Source of the DNA: Prorocentrum cordatum
Taxonomy: Eukaryota; Sar; Dinophyceae; Prorocentrales; Prorocentraceae
Reading direction: 5' to 3'
DNA: 64,000 nucleotides
NCBI GenBank assembly: GCA_963575745.1
Contig: CAUYUJ010015513.1
Coordinates: 142,001 to 206,000, forward strand
Shown here one piece after another: positions 1 to 11,854 of the stretch; the stretch's first letter is position 1, and the number at the start of each line of letters is the position of its first letter. Made by a program: the position numbers and the translations under genes. The notes beneath the pieces were generated by a model that was given only the letters and a program-made list of their open reading frames with translations, did not search any database and had not been told where the DNA came from.

Positions 1-600
1 CATGGTTTTTCTAATGGTTTCCGCCTTCTCACGTTTTCCCGCTTCCAACCCTCAAAGATCGAGGATTTTGAAAAGAAGAATAAAAGGAATTCCCAGAATT
101 CCTTTTCTTTTCCAAAGTGGTCCTACTCGGAGATCCCACACATCCCCTGACATCTGGCCGGTACCGCGCCTCCCGGCTTCCCAGGGGGGTCCCCAAGACG
201 CCCAAGGACAGCCCACGACGACCCCAAGGAGCCCCCAGAACGTTAAGAACGGCCCAACACGCCCCCGCGCAGCCAGAGACACCCTTCCGACGGCTATCCA
301 GGCCTCCAGGAGGCCTCCAGAAACCCCAGGGGGTCCGGAAGACTTTCCGAGTTTGGCCCCTGGTCTATTCTTGCACAACAGACCACAATTCAGACCCCCC
401 TCACCTTCCAAAAAAGAACCCAGAAAGCTTTTGAGTGCCCCAAACCGTTGAATACCTAAAGGAAATGAATGATGTCTGCGTTTCCGCACTTCCCTTTCTG
501 TACGATTCCGAGGCTTGCGCAGGGCCTCCAAGGGAGCCCTTGGACGCAAGAAGCGACCAAATGAGATGACATGAGTTAGCCGATCAAGCCTACCTAGAAC
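1..600. other. No gene recognised
   Basis: Open frames exist on both strands here but none shows a motif I recognise. The sequence is C/A-rich on the + strand with many CCAGG/GGAGG words, which keeps frames open without coding. A short inverted repeat of alternating GC lies just after it, near 605-624, where the complex repeat array begins. Confidence 0.5.
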
Positions 601-635
601 TTGAGCGCGCGCGAAGCGCGCGCAATGGTTCTAGT

Positions 636-656
636 GTGTATATATATATATACATA
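636..656. repeat. Short (TA)n tract at start of array 1
   Basis: A run of alternating TA precedes the first degenerate TGGTGCAA words. A TA tract also precedes the anchors at 3440 and 26,705, so it seems to be an optional part of the repeat unit. Confidence 0.7.
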
Positions 657-3174
657 TATTTACATGTGCGTATGTGTGTGGTGCAACCGATGTGGTGCAA
701 GATATGTTGTACAATTCATGTGGGGCAATTCTGCGCTGTGCAATATCTAGGGTTCATTCTGCGGCGTGCAATATATGGCGCGCACTCTACGTTGCGCGGA
801 ACAACATGTGCGGATCAAACTATTGTGATACAAGATATGATGCGCAATCTATGTGGCGCAATATGGGCGGTGCAAGGTGCAACCTACGCGTTGCAACCTA
901 TGTTGCGGCGTACTCTACGCGGCTCAACCGACGCGGTGCAATTCACCCTGCCGAGCTTGAAATTATCAACCCCACCGTTCGCACAATCACCCCACCCACC
1001 ACCAGCAAGTTGGTTTGCAAAACCCTTGCGGCGGCGATTGCGACGAGTGCTTGGCGCTGGTTGGCGCATCGCCGCGGCGGCGTTAGCGCACGCGGGCTCG
1101 CGCGCAGAGTGGCCAGCTAGCCTGGCGCGATCGACGTGGCCGCACGTGTGCTGACCGCTCGGGACTCCACAGCGGGTCGCGCAGGCCACGCTGACGCGCG
1201 GGCACGTCAGCGCGAGCTGGTGAGTCGGGCGGGCACGGCATCGCGGCGACGCCGACAACGGCAGACACGACGATGCTTTTAGTGATGTTAGTGATGATGG
1301 TGACGATGACCACGGCAAGGCCAATGACGACGCCGATGCCGATCACGCCGACGATGGTGATGGTGCCCACGTGCCGGAAACGTAAATCGCGCAAGCATTT
1401 CGACATGCGCGCGCGGCCGACGAGCATGAGTGGCCCGCATGATATCATTTGACAGGGATCGTGCCCCCCCAATCTCGCGCGCAAGGGCGTTCGAATGATG
1501 TCGACATGCACGCGCGAGGGGCACGTTTAGATGAAATTGATGAGAACGTTGGCAACCAACGAAGTGCGCAATTTTTCGCAGGAATGCGCGCGGAGATTCT
1601 TGATCCCATTCATGTTGCCAAAGGGTTCTTTCAATGTTTTCGGGGCGCTCGATTTTGTAATCTCTGCAGAACCTAAGGTGTCCAGAGGATTTCGGCACGC
1701 GCGCGCGACGACGCGCGCGCACATTTAGTTTGTTGTTGTTTCTATTGCGAGAGCTTTTTGAATCTATTGATGATTTGTGACGATCGAATGCGAGCGCCTC
1801 GTTTTTTTCTGGGCTTGGGATGACGGGGGATCGGTGCCCGTTTGGCGGGGGCCATATGAATTTGTTAGTTGAAAGAACAATGGGGCAAAATCCTGCGCAT
1901 ATTGCACATCCCCCGCGGAGGCGGATAATCCCGGGAGGGGTAGATCCTTTTTGGGGGGGACAAGAGAACTTGGTTGGAGCAGTCTACGTGGCGCAATGCA
2001 CCTTGCCCGAGTTGAAGTTGCCAACTCTCCTGCTCGTTCAAGTGCCCCACCCGCAATTTGGTTCGCAAAGCCCTCGCGGCGGCGATTGCGATGACTGATT
2101 GGCGCTGCCTGGCGCGTCGCTGCGGCCGCGCTAGCGCGCGCAGGCTCGCGGTCAGAGCGGCCTGCAAGTAAGCCTGGCGCAACCGAAGCGGACACGGTGG
2201 CGTTGACCGCGAATTATTTCCCACCGCGTTTCGCACGCCGCGCTGACGCGCGGCCACAACAATGCGAGTCGGCGATTCGGGCGGGCGCGGTAGCATTGCG
2301 ACGTGAACAACGGCAGGCACGATGATGATTGTAGCGATGTTGGAGATGACGGTGACGACGACGGCTGCAAGGCCAATGACGGCGCCGATGCCGATCACGC
2401 CGTCACAGCGATGATTGTAGCGATGCTGGCCACGACGATGACGATGACGACGGCAAGGCCACTGTCGGCACCGATGCTGATCACGCCGATGGCGATGATA
2501 GTGCCCACGCGTCGACGATGTGTGTCGTGAAAGGGTTTCGACATGCGCTCGCGGCCGACGGGCGCGAGCGATTCGCATGATATTATTTGACAGGGATCGC
2601 GCCCCCTCCGCCCCCCCTCTCAAGCACGCGCGCAAAGGCATTCCAATGATTTCCATATGCGCGCGCGAGAAACACGGTTGAAGGTGTTGAAAAACAGTGG
2701 CATCTCTTTAAACAAAAAAGGCGCGCGCAGGCGTTGGAACATTCACATTGCGCAACAAATGCTTCGTATATCTTTCCGGGGCACTAAATGAAATGCTTGC
2801 GAAATTCTGGGTTTTCGTGAAAGGATGTTTGCATGCGCGCGCGACGACGCGCGCGGGTGCACTTGGTCACATATGCGGAAAAGGATGGTTGAAAATGGGT
2901 AGTCTTTGATAAACGAATGTGCGCGCGTAGTGTTTTTCGCTCTGGAAGGGATACGGGGGGGGAGCGAACCAGGCCTGGTTAGGATTATAGGGTTTCATTC
3001 ACATTTAGAAAGAGAGATGGGGCAAAACAAATGAATTGCACATCGCGAGGCCGGACGGATAAGTCCAGTTGGGGAGGGTGATATATTCATTTTTTGTAAG
3101 CGAGGAGAATAGACGTGGTGCGATCTCTGTTGTGTACGCCACGTTGGGCAACATAGATAACAAAACAAGTGATT

Positions 3175-3178
<4 letters not shown>

Positions 3179-3212
<34 letters not shown>
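3179..3212. repeat. (AT)n microsatellite
   Basis: About 16 perfect AT dinucleotides, followed by an AT-rich 150 bp stretch with ACATATACAT words, upstream of the anchor of repeat unit 3. Confidence 0.95.
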
Positions 3213-3214
<2 letters not shown>

Positions 3215-3529
3215 AATTTATATAGATGGACACGTACATCAACATGTACATATACATTTACGTAGACCTATACATATACATCTCTCTGTACATATACATA
3301 CACATACGCATGGATTGTGCAATCGATGTTATGTAATATAATATATGCAACATACGTTGTACAATCGGCGTGATGCAACCTATGCGGCGAATTATATGTG
3401 GTGCAATTTACTTTGACTGTCATGAAGCTGTCTTCTCCACTGCTCGCGCACACAGCCCACCCTCCCACCCGCAACTTAGTCGCAAGACCTCTTAAGACCG
3501 CGTCGGTGGGCACCAAATTTCATTTGGCA

Positions 3530-4072
3530 ACGACACCGACGAAGACGCCGACGACGACGACGACGACGACGACGACACCGACGACGACGACGACGACGAC
3601 GACGACACCGACGACGACGACGACGACGCCGCCGCCGACGCCGACGACGACGACGACAATGACGACGCCGACGACGATGACGAAAAAAACAACCGACGAC
3701 GACGACGACGACGAAGACGACGACGACGACCACGACGACGAAGACGACGACGACGACGACGACGTCGCCAACGAAAACGGCGACGACGACGACGAGGGAG
3801 GAGGGAGGACGACGACGGCGACAACGACGACAACGACGAGGGAGGAGGGAGAACGGCGACGACGCGAACGACGAAGAAGGAGGGAAGACGGCGACGCCGA
3901 CGACGACAACAACGAGGGAGGAGGGAAGACGACGACGACGACGGCGACGAAATAGGAGGGACGACGACAAACGCCGACGACGGACGACGACGACGACGAG
4001 GGACGAGGAAGGACGACCACGGCGACAACGACGACGACGCCAAGACGACGACGACGACGAGGAAAGACAGAG

Positions 4073-4110
<38 letters not shown>

Positions 4111-4137
4111 AGGAGGGAGGACGGCGACGACGACAAC
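3530..4137. repeat. (GAC)n/(ACG)n expansion in repeat unit 3
   Basis: About 600 bp of GAC triplets, interrupted by GAGGGAGGAGG blocks and GCC variants. All frames are open on one or both strands (poly-Asp, poly-Thr, poly-Val or poly-Arg translations), which is the expected artefact of a triplet repeat and not evidence of a protein. It sits where other units carry their GACGACGACGGCAAGG core, so it probably grew from that seed. Confidence 0.9.
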
Positions 4138-5154
4138 CCGTGTTGCGAAACCTTGTGTTTTCGTATGTTTTTTTGGACTCGATTCTGACATGTTCCGACA
4201 CTAAAGGATTCGGGCATGCGCGCGCGACGACGCGCGCGCGCGCATTTCGTTCCAGTTTTTTGCAGACGATTTTCACGACGGCACGCGCGCAAGGGCGTTC
4301 GAACGATTTCAACACGCGCGCCCGCGAAGCCCGTCTGGTAGTATGGTCCCAAACATTTTTAGGAAAACATATTGTTTTGTTCAGATTTCGCAAGAGCGCC
4401 CGCGTAAGTTTTTTACGAAAAGCCGTGTTGAGAAGCCATGTGCTGTTGTATGTTTTTTGGAAACTCGATTTTGAAATTTCCCGAAACCGAAGATGTTTAA
4501 AGGATTCGGGCATGCGCGCGCGACGACGCGCGCGCGCATTTCGTCCCAGTTTTTTGCAGAGGATTCTCACGACGGCACGCGCGTAAGGGCGTTCGAACGA
4601 TTTCGACACGCGCGTCCGCGAAGCCCGTTTGGTAGTACGTTCTGAAACTATGGAGGAAAACAGGTTTTTAGGAAAAGCCGTGTTGAGAAACCATGTGTTT
4701 TTGGATGTGTTTTGGAAACTCGATTTTGAAATTCTCCGAAACCGAAGGTTTTTGAAGGCATGCGCGCGCGACGACGCGCGCGTGTACATTCCATTTCATT
4801 TGTTGCAAGGAGCTCTTGAAAATTTATGATTTGTGGTAAACGAGTGCGCGCGCATAGTAGGTTTTGCGGAGGATGGCGGGGCGGGGCCGATACCGGCCCC
4901 CCAGGGATAGTGCAAATTCATATTTCGGATGGACGGTTGGGCAGGATCACGTATAAATTGCAATACGAAAAGGGGGACCTGTAAGTCCAGGGGGGGGGGA
5001 GGGTGGTAGAATCTGTTTTTAGAAAAAAAGAAGACTGGATGTGGTGCTACCTATGTTGCGCAATCAATCACATGCTCAACTTGAAGCTGTCCTCTCCATT
5101 GCTCGCGCAAGCATCCCACCTTCACACCTGCGACTTGGTCGCAAATCGCACTTG

Positions 5155-5621
5155 GCAAAGACACCGACGCCGACGACGGCAGCGACAACGACGACGACGA
5201 CGCCGACGACAACGACAACGACGACACCGACGGCGTTTCCAACGACTTCGACGACGACGACAACGCCGACGACGACGACGACGACGCCGACGCCGACAAC
5301 GACGACTTCGCCGACGCCGACGACGACGACGACGACGACGACGCCGAAGACGTCGTAAACGAAGACGACGACGATGACGACGCCGACGACGATGACGAAC
5401 AAAAACAACCGACGACGACGCCGACGACGACGACGAAGACCACGACGACGACGACGTCGCCAACGAGGACGACGACGACGACGAGGGAGGAGGGAGGACG
5501 ACGACGACGACAACGACGACAACGACGAGGGAGGAGGGAGAACGGCGACGACGCGAAAGACGAAGAAGGAGGGAAGACGGCGACGCCGACGACGACAACG
5601 ACGGGGGAGGAGGGAACACGA

Positions 5622-5655
<34 letters not shown>

Positions 5656-5785
5656 GGAGGAGGAAGGACGACCACGGCGACAACGACGACGGAAACGACG
5701 CCGACGCCAAACAGGACGACGACGGCGACGACGACGACGAGGTAGGAGGGACGGCGATGACGACGACGACGACGACGACGCAACA
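5155..5785. repeat. (GAC)n expansion in repeat unit 4
   Basis: About 630 bp of GAC/GCC triplets with the same GAGGGAGGAGGGA interruptions as the tract in unit 3, so the two expansions share an ancestor or exchanged sequence. Confidence 0.9.
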
Positions 5786-6584
5786 GCGCGTGCACACGCT
5801 TTTGTTGAAAATCCGTGTTGCGAAACCATGTGTTTTTGTTTGTGTTTTGGACATTCGATATTGAAATCATGTTGAAACTGGAGATTGTTGAAGGATTTCG
5901 GCATGCGCTCGCGACGACGCGCGCGCGTGCATTTCGCCCCGTGTTTTGTAGAGGATTCTTGCGACGGCACGCGCGCAAACGTTCAAACGATTTCGACATG
6001 CGCGAGAGGGAAACCCTCTTGGTAGCTACATGTTGAGCATCTTCAAAAGCCGATGGTTTTCTTAAGATTTCGCAGGAGCACGCGCGTAAACTGTTTGGGA
6101 AAGCCCGTGTAGAGAAGCCATGTGTTTTTGTATGTGTTTTTGAAGACTCGCTTTTGACATCCATCCGAAACCGAAAATCTTTGAAGGATTCGGGCATGCA
6201 CGCGCGACGACGCGCGAGTGTGCATTTCGCTTCATTTGTTGCAAGACATTCTTGACAAATTATGATTGTTGGGCGCGCGCATAGTGTTTTTTGCAGAGGA
6301 TGGCGGGGGGGGGCGATACTGGTTTGGCTGGGATAGTATGAACTCACAGGTCGGATGGACATTGGGTCAGAGTCCGATGTGTTTTGCATTGGTTCCCGGG
6401 TGGTCTTTAACCCCGGTGGGGAGGGTGGTAGAACATATGTTTTTTCCCAGAAACAAAAAAGATCATATATTTTGATTGTCTTGATGTTGTCCTCTCCGCT
6501 GCTCGTGCAAACACCCCACCCTCCCACCCACAACTTGGTCGCAAGACCTCTGAAGACCGTGACGGCAGGTACCAAATTGCATTT

Positions 6585-6885
6585 GGCAACGACACCGACG
6601 ACGACAGCGACGACGACGACGACGCCGACGACGACGACGACGACGACGACGACTATGACGACACCGACGACGACGACGACGACGACACCGACGACGGCGA
6701 CAACGACGGCCACGACGACGATGACACCGACGACGACGACGACGACGCCGACGCCGACGCCGGACGACGACGACGACGACGACGACGACGCCGACGACGC
6801 CGACGACGACGACGACGAAGACGACGACGACGACGAAATAAAAGAGACGACGACGAGACGCCGACGAGGAAAGACAGGCTGATCA
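6585..6885. repeat. (GAC)n expansion in repeat unit 5
   Basis: About 300 bp of GAC/GCC triplets. Its 3' edge runs into GATCACGCCGACGACGATGACGG, the ordinary core sequence of unexpanded units, which shows where the expansion was inserted or grew. Confidence 0.9.
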
Positions 6886-7796
6886 CGCCGACGACGATGA
6901 CGGCGTCGTCTCGTCGGTGATGAAGGTTTTCGAAGGAATTCGAAATGCGCGCGCAGCGGACGCGCGAGAGTGGCTCGCAGGGCAGTATTTGACACGGATC
7001 GTGCCACCCCAGCACGCGCGCAAGGGCGCCCGAACGATTTCGACATGCGCGCGCGAAGCCCGTTTGGTAGCATGTTATATGAAAATGTTGAAAACCGATT
7101 GTTTTCTTAAGAATTCTCAAGAGCGCGCGCGCACGTTTTGTTTTGACAATCCGTGTTGCGAAGCCAATTGGTTTATATCTTTTTTGGACCGCCGACTTGA
7201 ATGCCTTCCGAAACCGAAGGTTGTTGAAGGATTTCGGCATGCGCGTGCGCACTTCGTTACTTTCTGTTGCAAGGGATTCTCTCGACGGCACGCACGCAAA
7301 AGCGTTCGAACCATTTCGGCATGCGCACGCGAAGCCTGTTTGGTAGCATTATATGAAAATGTTGAAACACGCATGGTTCCCATGACAATTCGCAAGAGCG
7401 CGCGCGCACTTTGTTTAATCCGTGTTGCGAAACCGTGTGCTGTTTAATGTGTCTTGGGCACTCGATTTTGAATCCCTTCCGAAACCGAAGGTTTTGAAGG
7501 ATTTCGTCACGCGCGCGCGACAACGCGCGCGTGTGCACTTCGGAAAGGGATCCTTGGACAATTATGATGGTTGGTAAACGAGTGCGCGCCTAGTTTTTTT
7601 TGGAGGGATGGCCGGGGGGGGCGATACCGCCCCCCCTGGGATGATGTATATTCATATTTGGGATGGACCACGGGGCAAAATTATATGTCAATTGCAATAC
7701 TGAAAAAAAGGGCCCTTCTTAAGATCGGGGGTGCCAGGGTGGTAGAACCTTTCTATTTATACATCTATAGAATGACAATCTAAGTGGAGCAACGTA

Positions 7797-8032
7797 CGTG
7801 GCGGCGACGGGGCTGCGACGGCAACAACATTGCCGCCAGAACGGCACACAGGCCCAGACAACGGGCGGCGACGAGGCGGCGACGGGGCAGCGACGGGGCG
7901 GCGACGGCGACAACATAGCCGCCAGAGCGGCAGACATGCCCAGACGACGGGCGGCGACGAGGCGGCGACGGGGCGATGGCGACGGCGGCAGCATAGCCGC
8001 CAGAGCGGCGGACAGGTCCAGCTCCGTAGAAG
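7797..8032. repeat. GGCGAC-rich minisatellite closing array 1
   Basis: Three diverged copies of a ~70-75 nt motif built from GCCGCCAGAGCGGCAGAC, CAGACGACGGGCGGCGAC and GAGGCGGCGACGGGGC. The same motif closes array 2 at 53,985-54,190, and a looser version lies at 26,210-26,350. After it comes a GARAANAGANNAGAAACCCT-like word that is again shared with the end of array 2. Confidence 0.85.
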
Positions 8033-8269
8033 AGAAATGAGAAACCCTATGCGCAGACATTGTTTTTGGAGAATTTGTGGTAGTCGCAGTACTAGCATGA
8101 CGTATTCGCTTAGTCGCAGTGGAGTGTTGAAATGATTGAAAATTTAGTGTGGGCCGAATTTTCAGGAAATGACGTGGGGGGCAAAAAGCGCCCCACGAAC
8201 ACGTACCCCGATTCAGAGAATGAAGTTTGGTCGGCTCTGGCGACAGGGTGGGCCTTTTGATCGGCCTCC

Positions 8270-8775
8270 GTTGAATGTGTTCGTGGCCTCGGTATATGCG
8301 AACGCGTCGCAATTTACCATTCTTTATAGCCTCGGGAGCGCGAATCTACCACAAAGTAAACGATGTGTGGTCTCGGGAGCGCGGGTGCGACGTATTCATT
8401 AGATATTGTAATTCGGAGAGGACAATTCGCCATACTTCAACACGAGTTATTGGCCCCGGAAACGCGAACGTCATGCAGTTGACAAGCGAGAGTAGTTTCG
8501 GGAGCGCGAGCGCGGCGTGATCTACTATGGGTTTGCAGCTCCGAGTGCGCAAGCATGGCGCATGTTGTCAGGGTTTGGGGGGCTCGGGAATCTGGATTCG
8601 TAACGGCTTAACAAAGATTATGGCCACGGGGTCGCAAACATGTGGCAATTTATTGAGGAGCGGGTCTGTTGCTATCGACCAAGGATTGTGGCTTCGGGAG
8701 CGTGAATTCGTTATAATAAACGCCAGGTTGCGACCTCGGATACGCAAGCGTGCTGCGATTCCCTAACCAGCGATT
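8270..8775. repeat. Degenerate ~55-60 nt repeats with CTCGGGAGCGCG core
   Basis: The words CTCGGGAGCGCGAAT, CTCGGGAGCGCGGGT, CCCGGAAACGCGAAC, TTCGGGAGCGCGAGC, TTCGGGAGCGTGAAT and CTCGGATACGCAAGC recur every 50-60 nt, each followed by an A/T-richer stretch. Two further copies occur at 9545-9600. No coding frame runs through them. Confidence 0.7.
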
Positions 8776-9240
8776 GTGAACATGTTCTAAGAAACCGAAT
8801 GCGGGGATCGCCGGATCTGGGATCGGTCGGGCGCCTTGGCTTCCCGTGGTTTCCTATCGCATGCGCATGATTGATATGAGTTGTTGGTACTAATCGTACG
8901 AGTAGTACCTTTAGAAGTATTGGTACGACAAGCAGTAGTATTATTTTGAAGTCTCGCATTGGCAGTCGCCTTCCTCATTATATCCGTAGTTGTCGGATGA
9001 TTACGAGCACGGTATCGTTAGTACAAGTACTAGGATTCATTATTCTCTTCTTCTTGTACTTGAGCCTTCTTCCAGATTCTCACTGACGCCCAACCATACC
9101 ATCGTCGATCTCACAGGTACTCCAGCCTTCTCCTCCTCCTCCTCGTCATCCTTCTCTTCTAGCCCCTCCTTATCCATTAGAACCATATACTATAGTCGGG
9201 CAGATGTGTGCTATAGTATACTTTTTCAGCACATGCCCCC
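8776..9240. other. No gene recognised
   Basis: Unremarkable mixed sequence with short TAGTA/GTACGA words around 8880-9040. I see no motif, RNA gene or convincing exon. Confidence 0.5.
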
Positions 9241-9305
<65 letters not shown>

Positions 9306-9330
9306 ACATACATACACACACAAACACACA
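9241..9330. repeat. (CA)n microsatellite
   Basis: About 30 CA dinucleotides followed by an imperfect ACATACACA tail. Cysteine/valine-rich frames on the opposite strand are products of the dinucleotide repeat. Confidence 0.95.
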
Positions 9331-9774
9331 CATGATGATAGAGGAAAACAAATAGTAAATATGCGGTACCATTCCCCACAAGGACACACATATGTATAGA
9401 CAAAAGTGTATCATACCGTACTACGGTTTTATATGTTGTTGTCTCTCTAGGTGTCTCCATCTATGCCGCTCTCTCTTTGACCCACGTTGGAAATTGTTTA
9501 GGGCATGTTGCCGCAATGGTGTAGTATATAAGAAGTTGTTGCTTCAGGAGCGCGAGTCTATCCTAATTTTCAGTGGGGTGTGGCCTCGGTGGCGCGAATA
9601 TGTTGTATTTCGCGTGTCCCAGGACACCTCCAGAAATTCAGAAGAACGCATGACTCTGAGAGGGGGAACAGCCGCTTTTCGGCTTGGGCTCCTCGCAATG
9701 GACCTGTTGCAGGGAACAAGAAACCCAGTCCTCGCAGCCTGTTGGCCCCACAGTGGCTGGCGGATTGCGCTGCG

Positions 9775-9925
9775 GATGTGCACGTTACGTGGCGCAAGGT
9801 ATGTAGTGCAAGCTATGGAACGCAGTAGCGTGGCGCAAGCTGCGCGGTGCAAGCTTTGTGGTGCAAGCTATGTGGAGCAAGATATGTGGTGTAAGTTATG
9901 TGGTGCAAGATCTGCGGTGCTGATA
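9775..9925. repeat. Degenerate 15-17 nt repeats (TATGTGGTGCAAGC)
   Basis: About ten copies of a word such as GTGGTGCAAGCTATG. The same word family opens the complex repeat units (640-930, 3340-3420, 25,800-25,940, 44,630-44,750, 47,030-47,170) and recurs at 10,755-10,860, on the other side of the pentanucleotide satellite. Confidence 0.75.
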
Positions 9926-10059
9926 ATTCCCTACCTAGGCTCTGCCTAGAGGGTTCTTACTCTCTTTCTTAAAGGGGCCGGGCAGTGCACACCGCCCTGG
10001 GCGGTTCCCCCAGTATCCGCCCCGCGGTTCCCCCAGGTACGTCCCCTTAGCTTAGCGTT

Positions 10060-10660
10060 GTTGATCTCATCTTAGCTTAGCCTAGCTTAACTTAGCTTAG
10101 CCTAGCCTAGCCTAGCCTAGCTTAGCTTAGCTTAGCTTAGCTCAGCCTAGTCTAGTTTAGTTTAGCTTCGCTTAGCTTAGCTTCGCTCAGCTTAGCTTAG
10201 CGCAGCATGAGCATAGCATAGCATAGCATAGCATGTCATAGCATATCATAGCATAGCGCAGCATAGCATAGCGCAGCACATCATAGCATAACATACCATA
10301 GCATAGCATAGAGCAGCATCGCATAACATAGCATAGCATAGCATAGCATAGCCCAGCTTAGCATAGCACAGCGCAGCATAGCATAGCATAGCATAGCATG
10401 GCATAGCATTGCGCAGCATAGCATAGCATAACATAGCATAGCATAGCGCAGCATAGCATGTCATAGCATAACCTAGCATAGCATAGTGTAGCGCAGCATA
10501 GCATAGCATAGCATAGCATAGCGCAGCATAGCATAGCATAGCGCAGCGTAGCATAGCATCGCATAGCCTAGCATAGCATAGCGCAGCCTAGCATTGCATA
10601 GCATAGCATAGCATAGCGCAGCATAGCGCAGCATAGCATCGCATAGCATAGCATAGCATA
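10060..10660. repeat. Pentanucleotide satellite (CTTAG)n then (CATAG)n
   Basis: The first ~140 bp are CTTAG/CCTAG pentamers and the remaining ~460 bp are CATAG/CGCAG pentamers. A change of one or two bases per unit separates the two blocks, so the second probably arose from the first. Flanks carry CTACCTAGGC (near 9931) and CCTAGGTAG (near 10,712), which are mutually inverted. Confidence 0.9.
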
Positions 10661-11006
10661 GGAGGACGGCGTTTACCGTTACTACTAATATTGTTCTCCT
10701 CGGGGCTCAAATTCCTAGGTAGGGTCGCTCTGGGATAAGCTGTGTTTGCTAAGTTATATCAGTTGTGTGTGTCGCAAGCGGTGTGGTGCAAGCCACGTGG
10801 TGTACGACAGCTACGCGGTGCAAGCTATGTGGTTGTTGAATCTCTTTGGTGCATTCTACGCGGCCGCCCAGCGCACGAGGCGCACACGGCCGGACACCAG
10901 GCGAAGCCTCGGCACACCCACCCACCCGGCGCACGAGGCGCACACGAGGCGCCCTCGAGGCGGCCACCGGCCGGGCACCAGCACAAAAGCCAGCACATCC
11001 ATCCAA

Positions 11007-11119
11007 GAGGAGGAGGAGGAGGAGGAGGAGGAGGAGGAGGAGGAGGAGACGGAGAAGGAGGGGCAGGAGAGGGAGGAGGGGCAGGAGGAGGAGGAGAAGG
11101 AGGAGAAGAGGGAGGAGGA

Positions 11120-11150
<31 letters not shown>

Positions 11151-11241
11151 GGCTAGGAGGAGGTGAAGGAGGAGGTGGAGGAGGAGGATGAGAAGGAGGA
11201 GGAGGAGGAGGAGGAGGAGGAGGAGGAGAGGGAGGAGGAGG
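11007..11241. repeat. (GAG)n/(GGA)n tract
   Basis: Purine-only on the + strand apart from a few interruptions. Long poly-Glu, poly-Gly and poly-Pro frames are artefacts of the triplet. Confidence 0.95.
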
Positions 11242-11854
11242 AATTACCTTCTGGAAGCGAAGTAGGAACCCATAAGTGCAAGCACTGCTGTGCGGGGGAA
11301 GCACGACGGGAGGTGTTTGACCTGGTCCTGCATGTTTTGGAAGGTGCCCCCGCGACCACGGCTGCATTTGCTCGGAGGCCTTGGCCAGAGCACACCCATG
11401 GAGAGGCCCAGAGTTATGATGTTCCAACCTTTAGCCTTGACAACCAGAAAGAATTTCGAGCGCCGAGAAAGTACCGAAACTTGAAGGTTTTCACGTGTCG
11501 GGCCTTGGGAGGCGATATTCGTTCGACACTGTTTCGATACTTTCCTGGGTGCTCGAAATTATTTCTGGGATGTCGTCCTCAAGTACGATGGGAGCAGCAT
11601 AAGCCCAGAGGTCGATCTTGACAGAGGCATCCGTGCTTCCAGAGGGGGGTGAGGGGGGGCGAGGTTTCGCAGCGATTTTGGCAAGAGCTGTTGATATTCT
11701 GCTTTGGGGGCCTTGGACAGGCCACCAGGCTATCAGAAATCGGTTCGCGATGGAGAGCCAGCCCTAAGAAGGGGGTTCAGATCTCTGGGGACCCAGGCGG
11801 TGCACCAATCACGACGTCGGGGATCCAGGCAACTGTGCACGAGGATCTGGCTCT

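Larger units (their letters stand above)
605..7796. repeat. Complex tandem repeat array 1 (five units)
   Basis: Five diverged copies of one long unit. Each has, in order: degenerate 15-17 nt words of the type TACGTGGCGCAA; an anchor of the form CTCGCGCAATC-CCCACCC-GCAACTTGGTTTGCAAA; a GC-rich core ending in GACGA/GCCGAT triplet-like sequence; the words TTCGACATGCGCGCGCG and CGCAAGGGCGTTCGAA; a palindrome-like GCGCGCGCGACGACGCGCGC; and a tail with GATGGACGATGGGGCAGAATC. Anchors are near 978, 2030, 3440, 5098 and 6498, so spacing is about 1.05-1.66 kb. Units 3-5 have their core replaced by (GAC)n. It also occurs as array 2 downstream. Not assignable to a known class; no consistent reading frame. 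Confidence 0.85.

Noticed and set aside
3476-4789. Long open frames across the GAC tracts (poly-Val, poly-Arg, poly-Ser, poly-Asp)
   Set aside because: A pure triplet repeat keeps frames open on both strands; composition is single-residue runs and no start, motif or exon context supports a protein.
10246-10564. Cysteine/tyrosine/methionine-rich frames (MLCYAA-like)
   Set aside because: Translation of the CATAG pentanucleotide satellite, whose 15 nt period keeps frames open.
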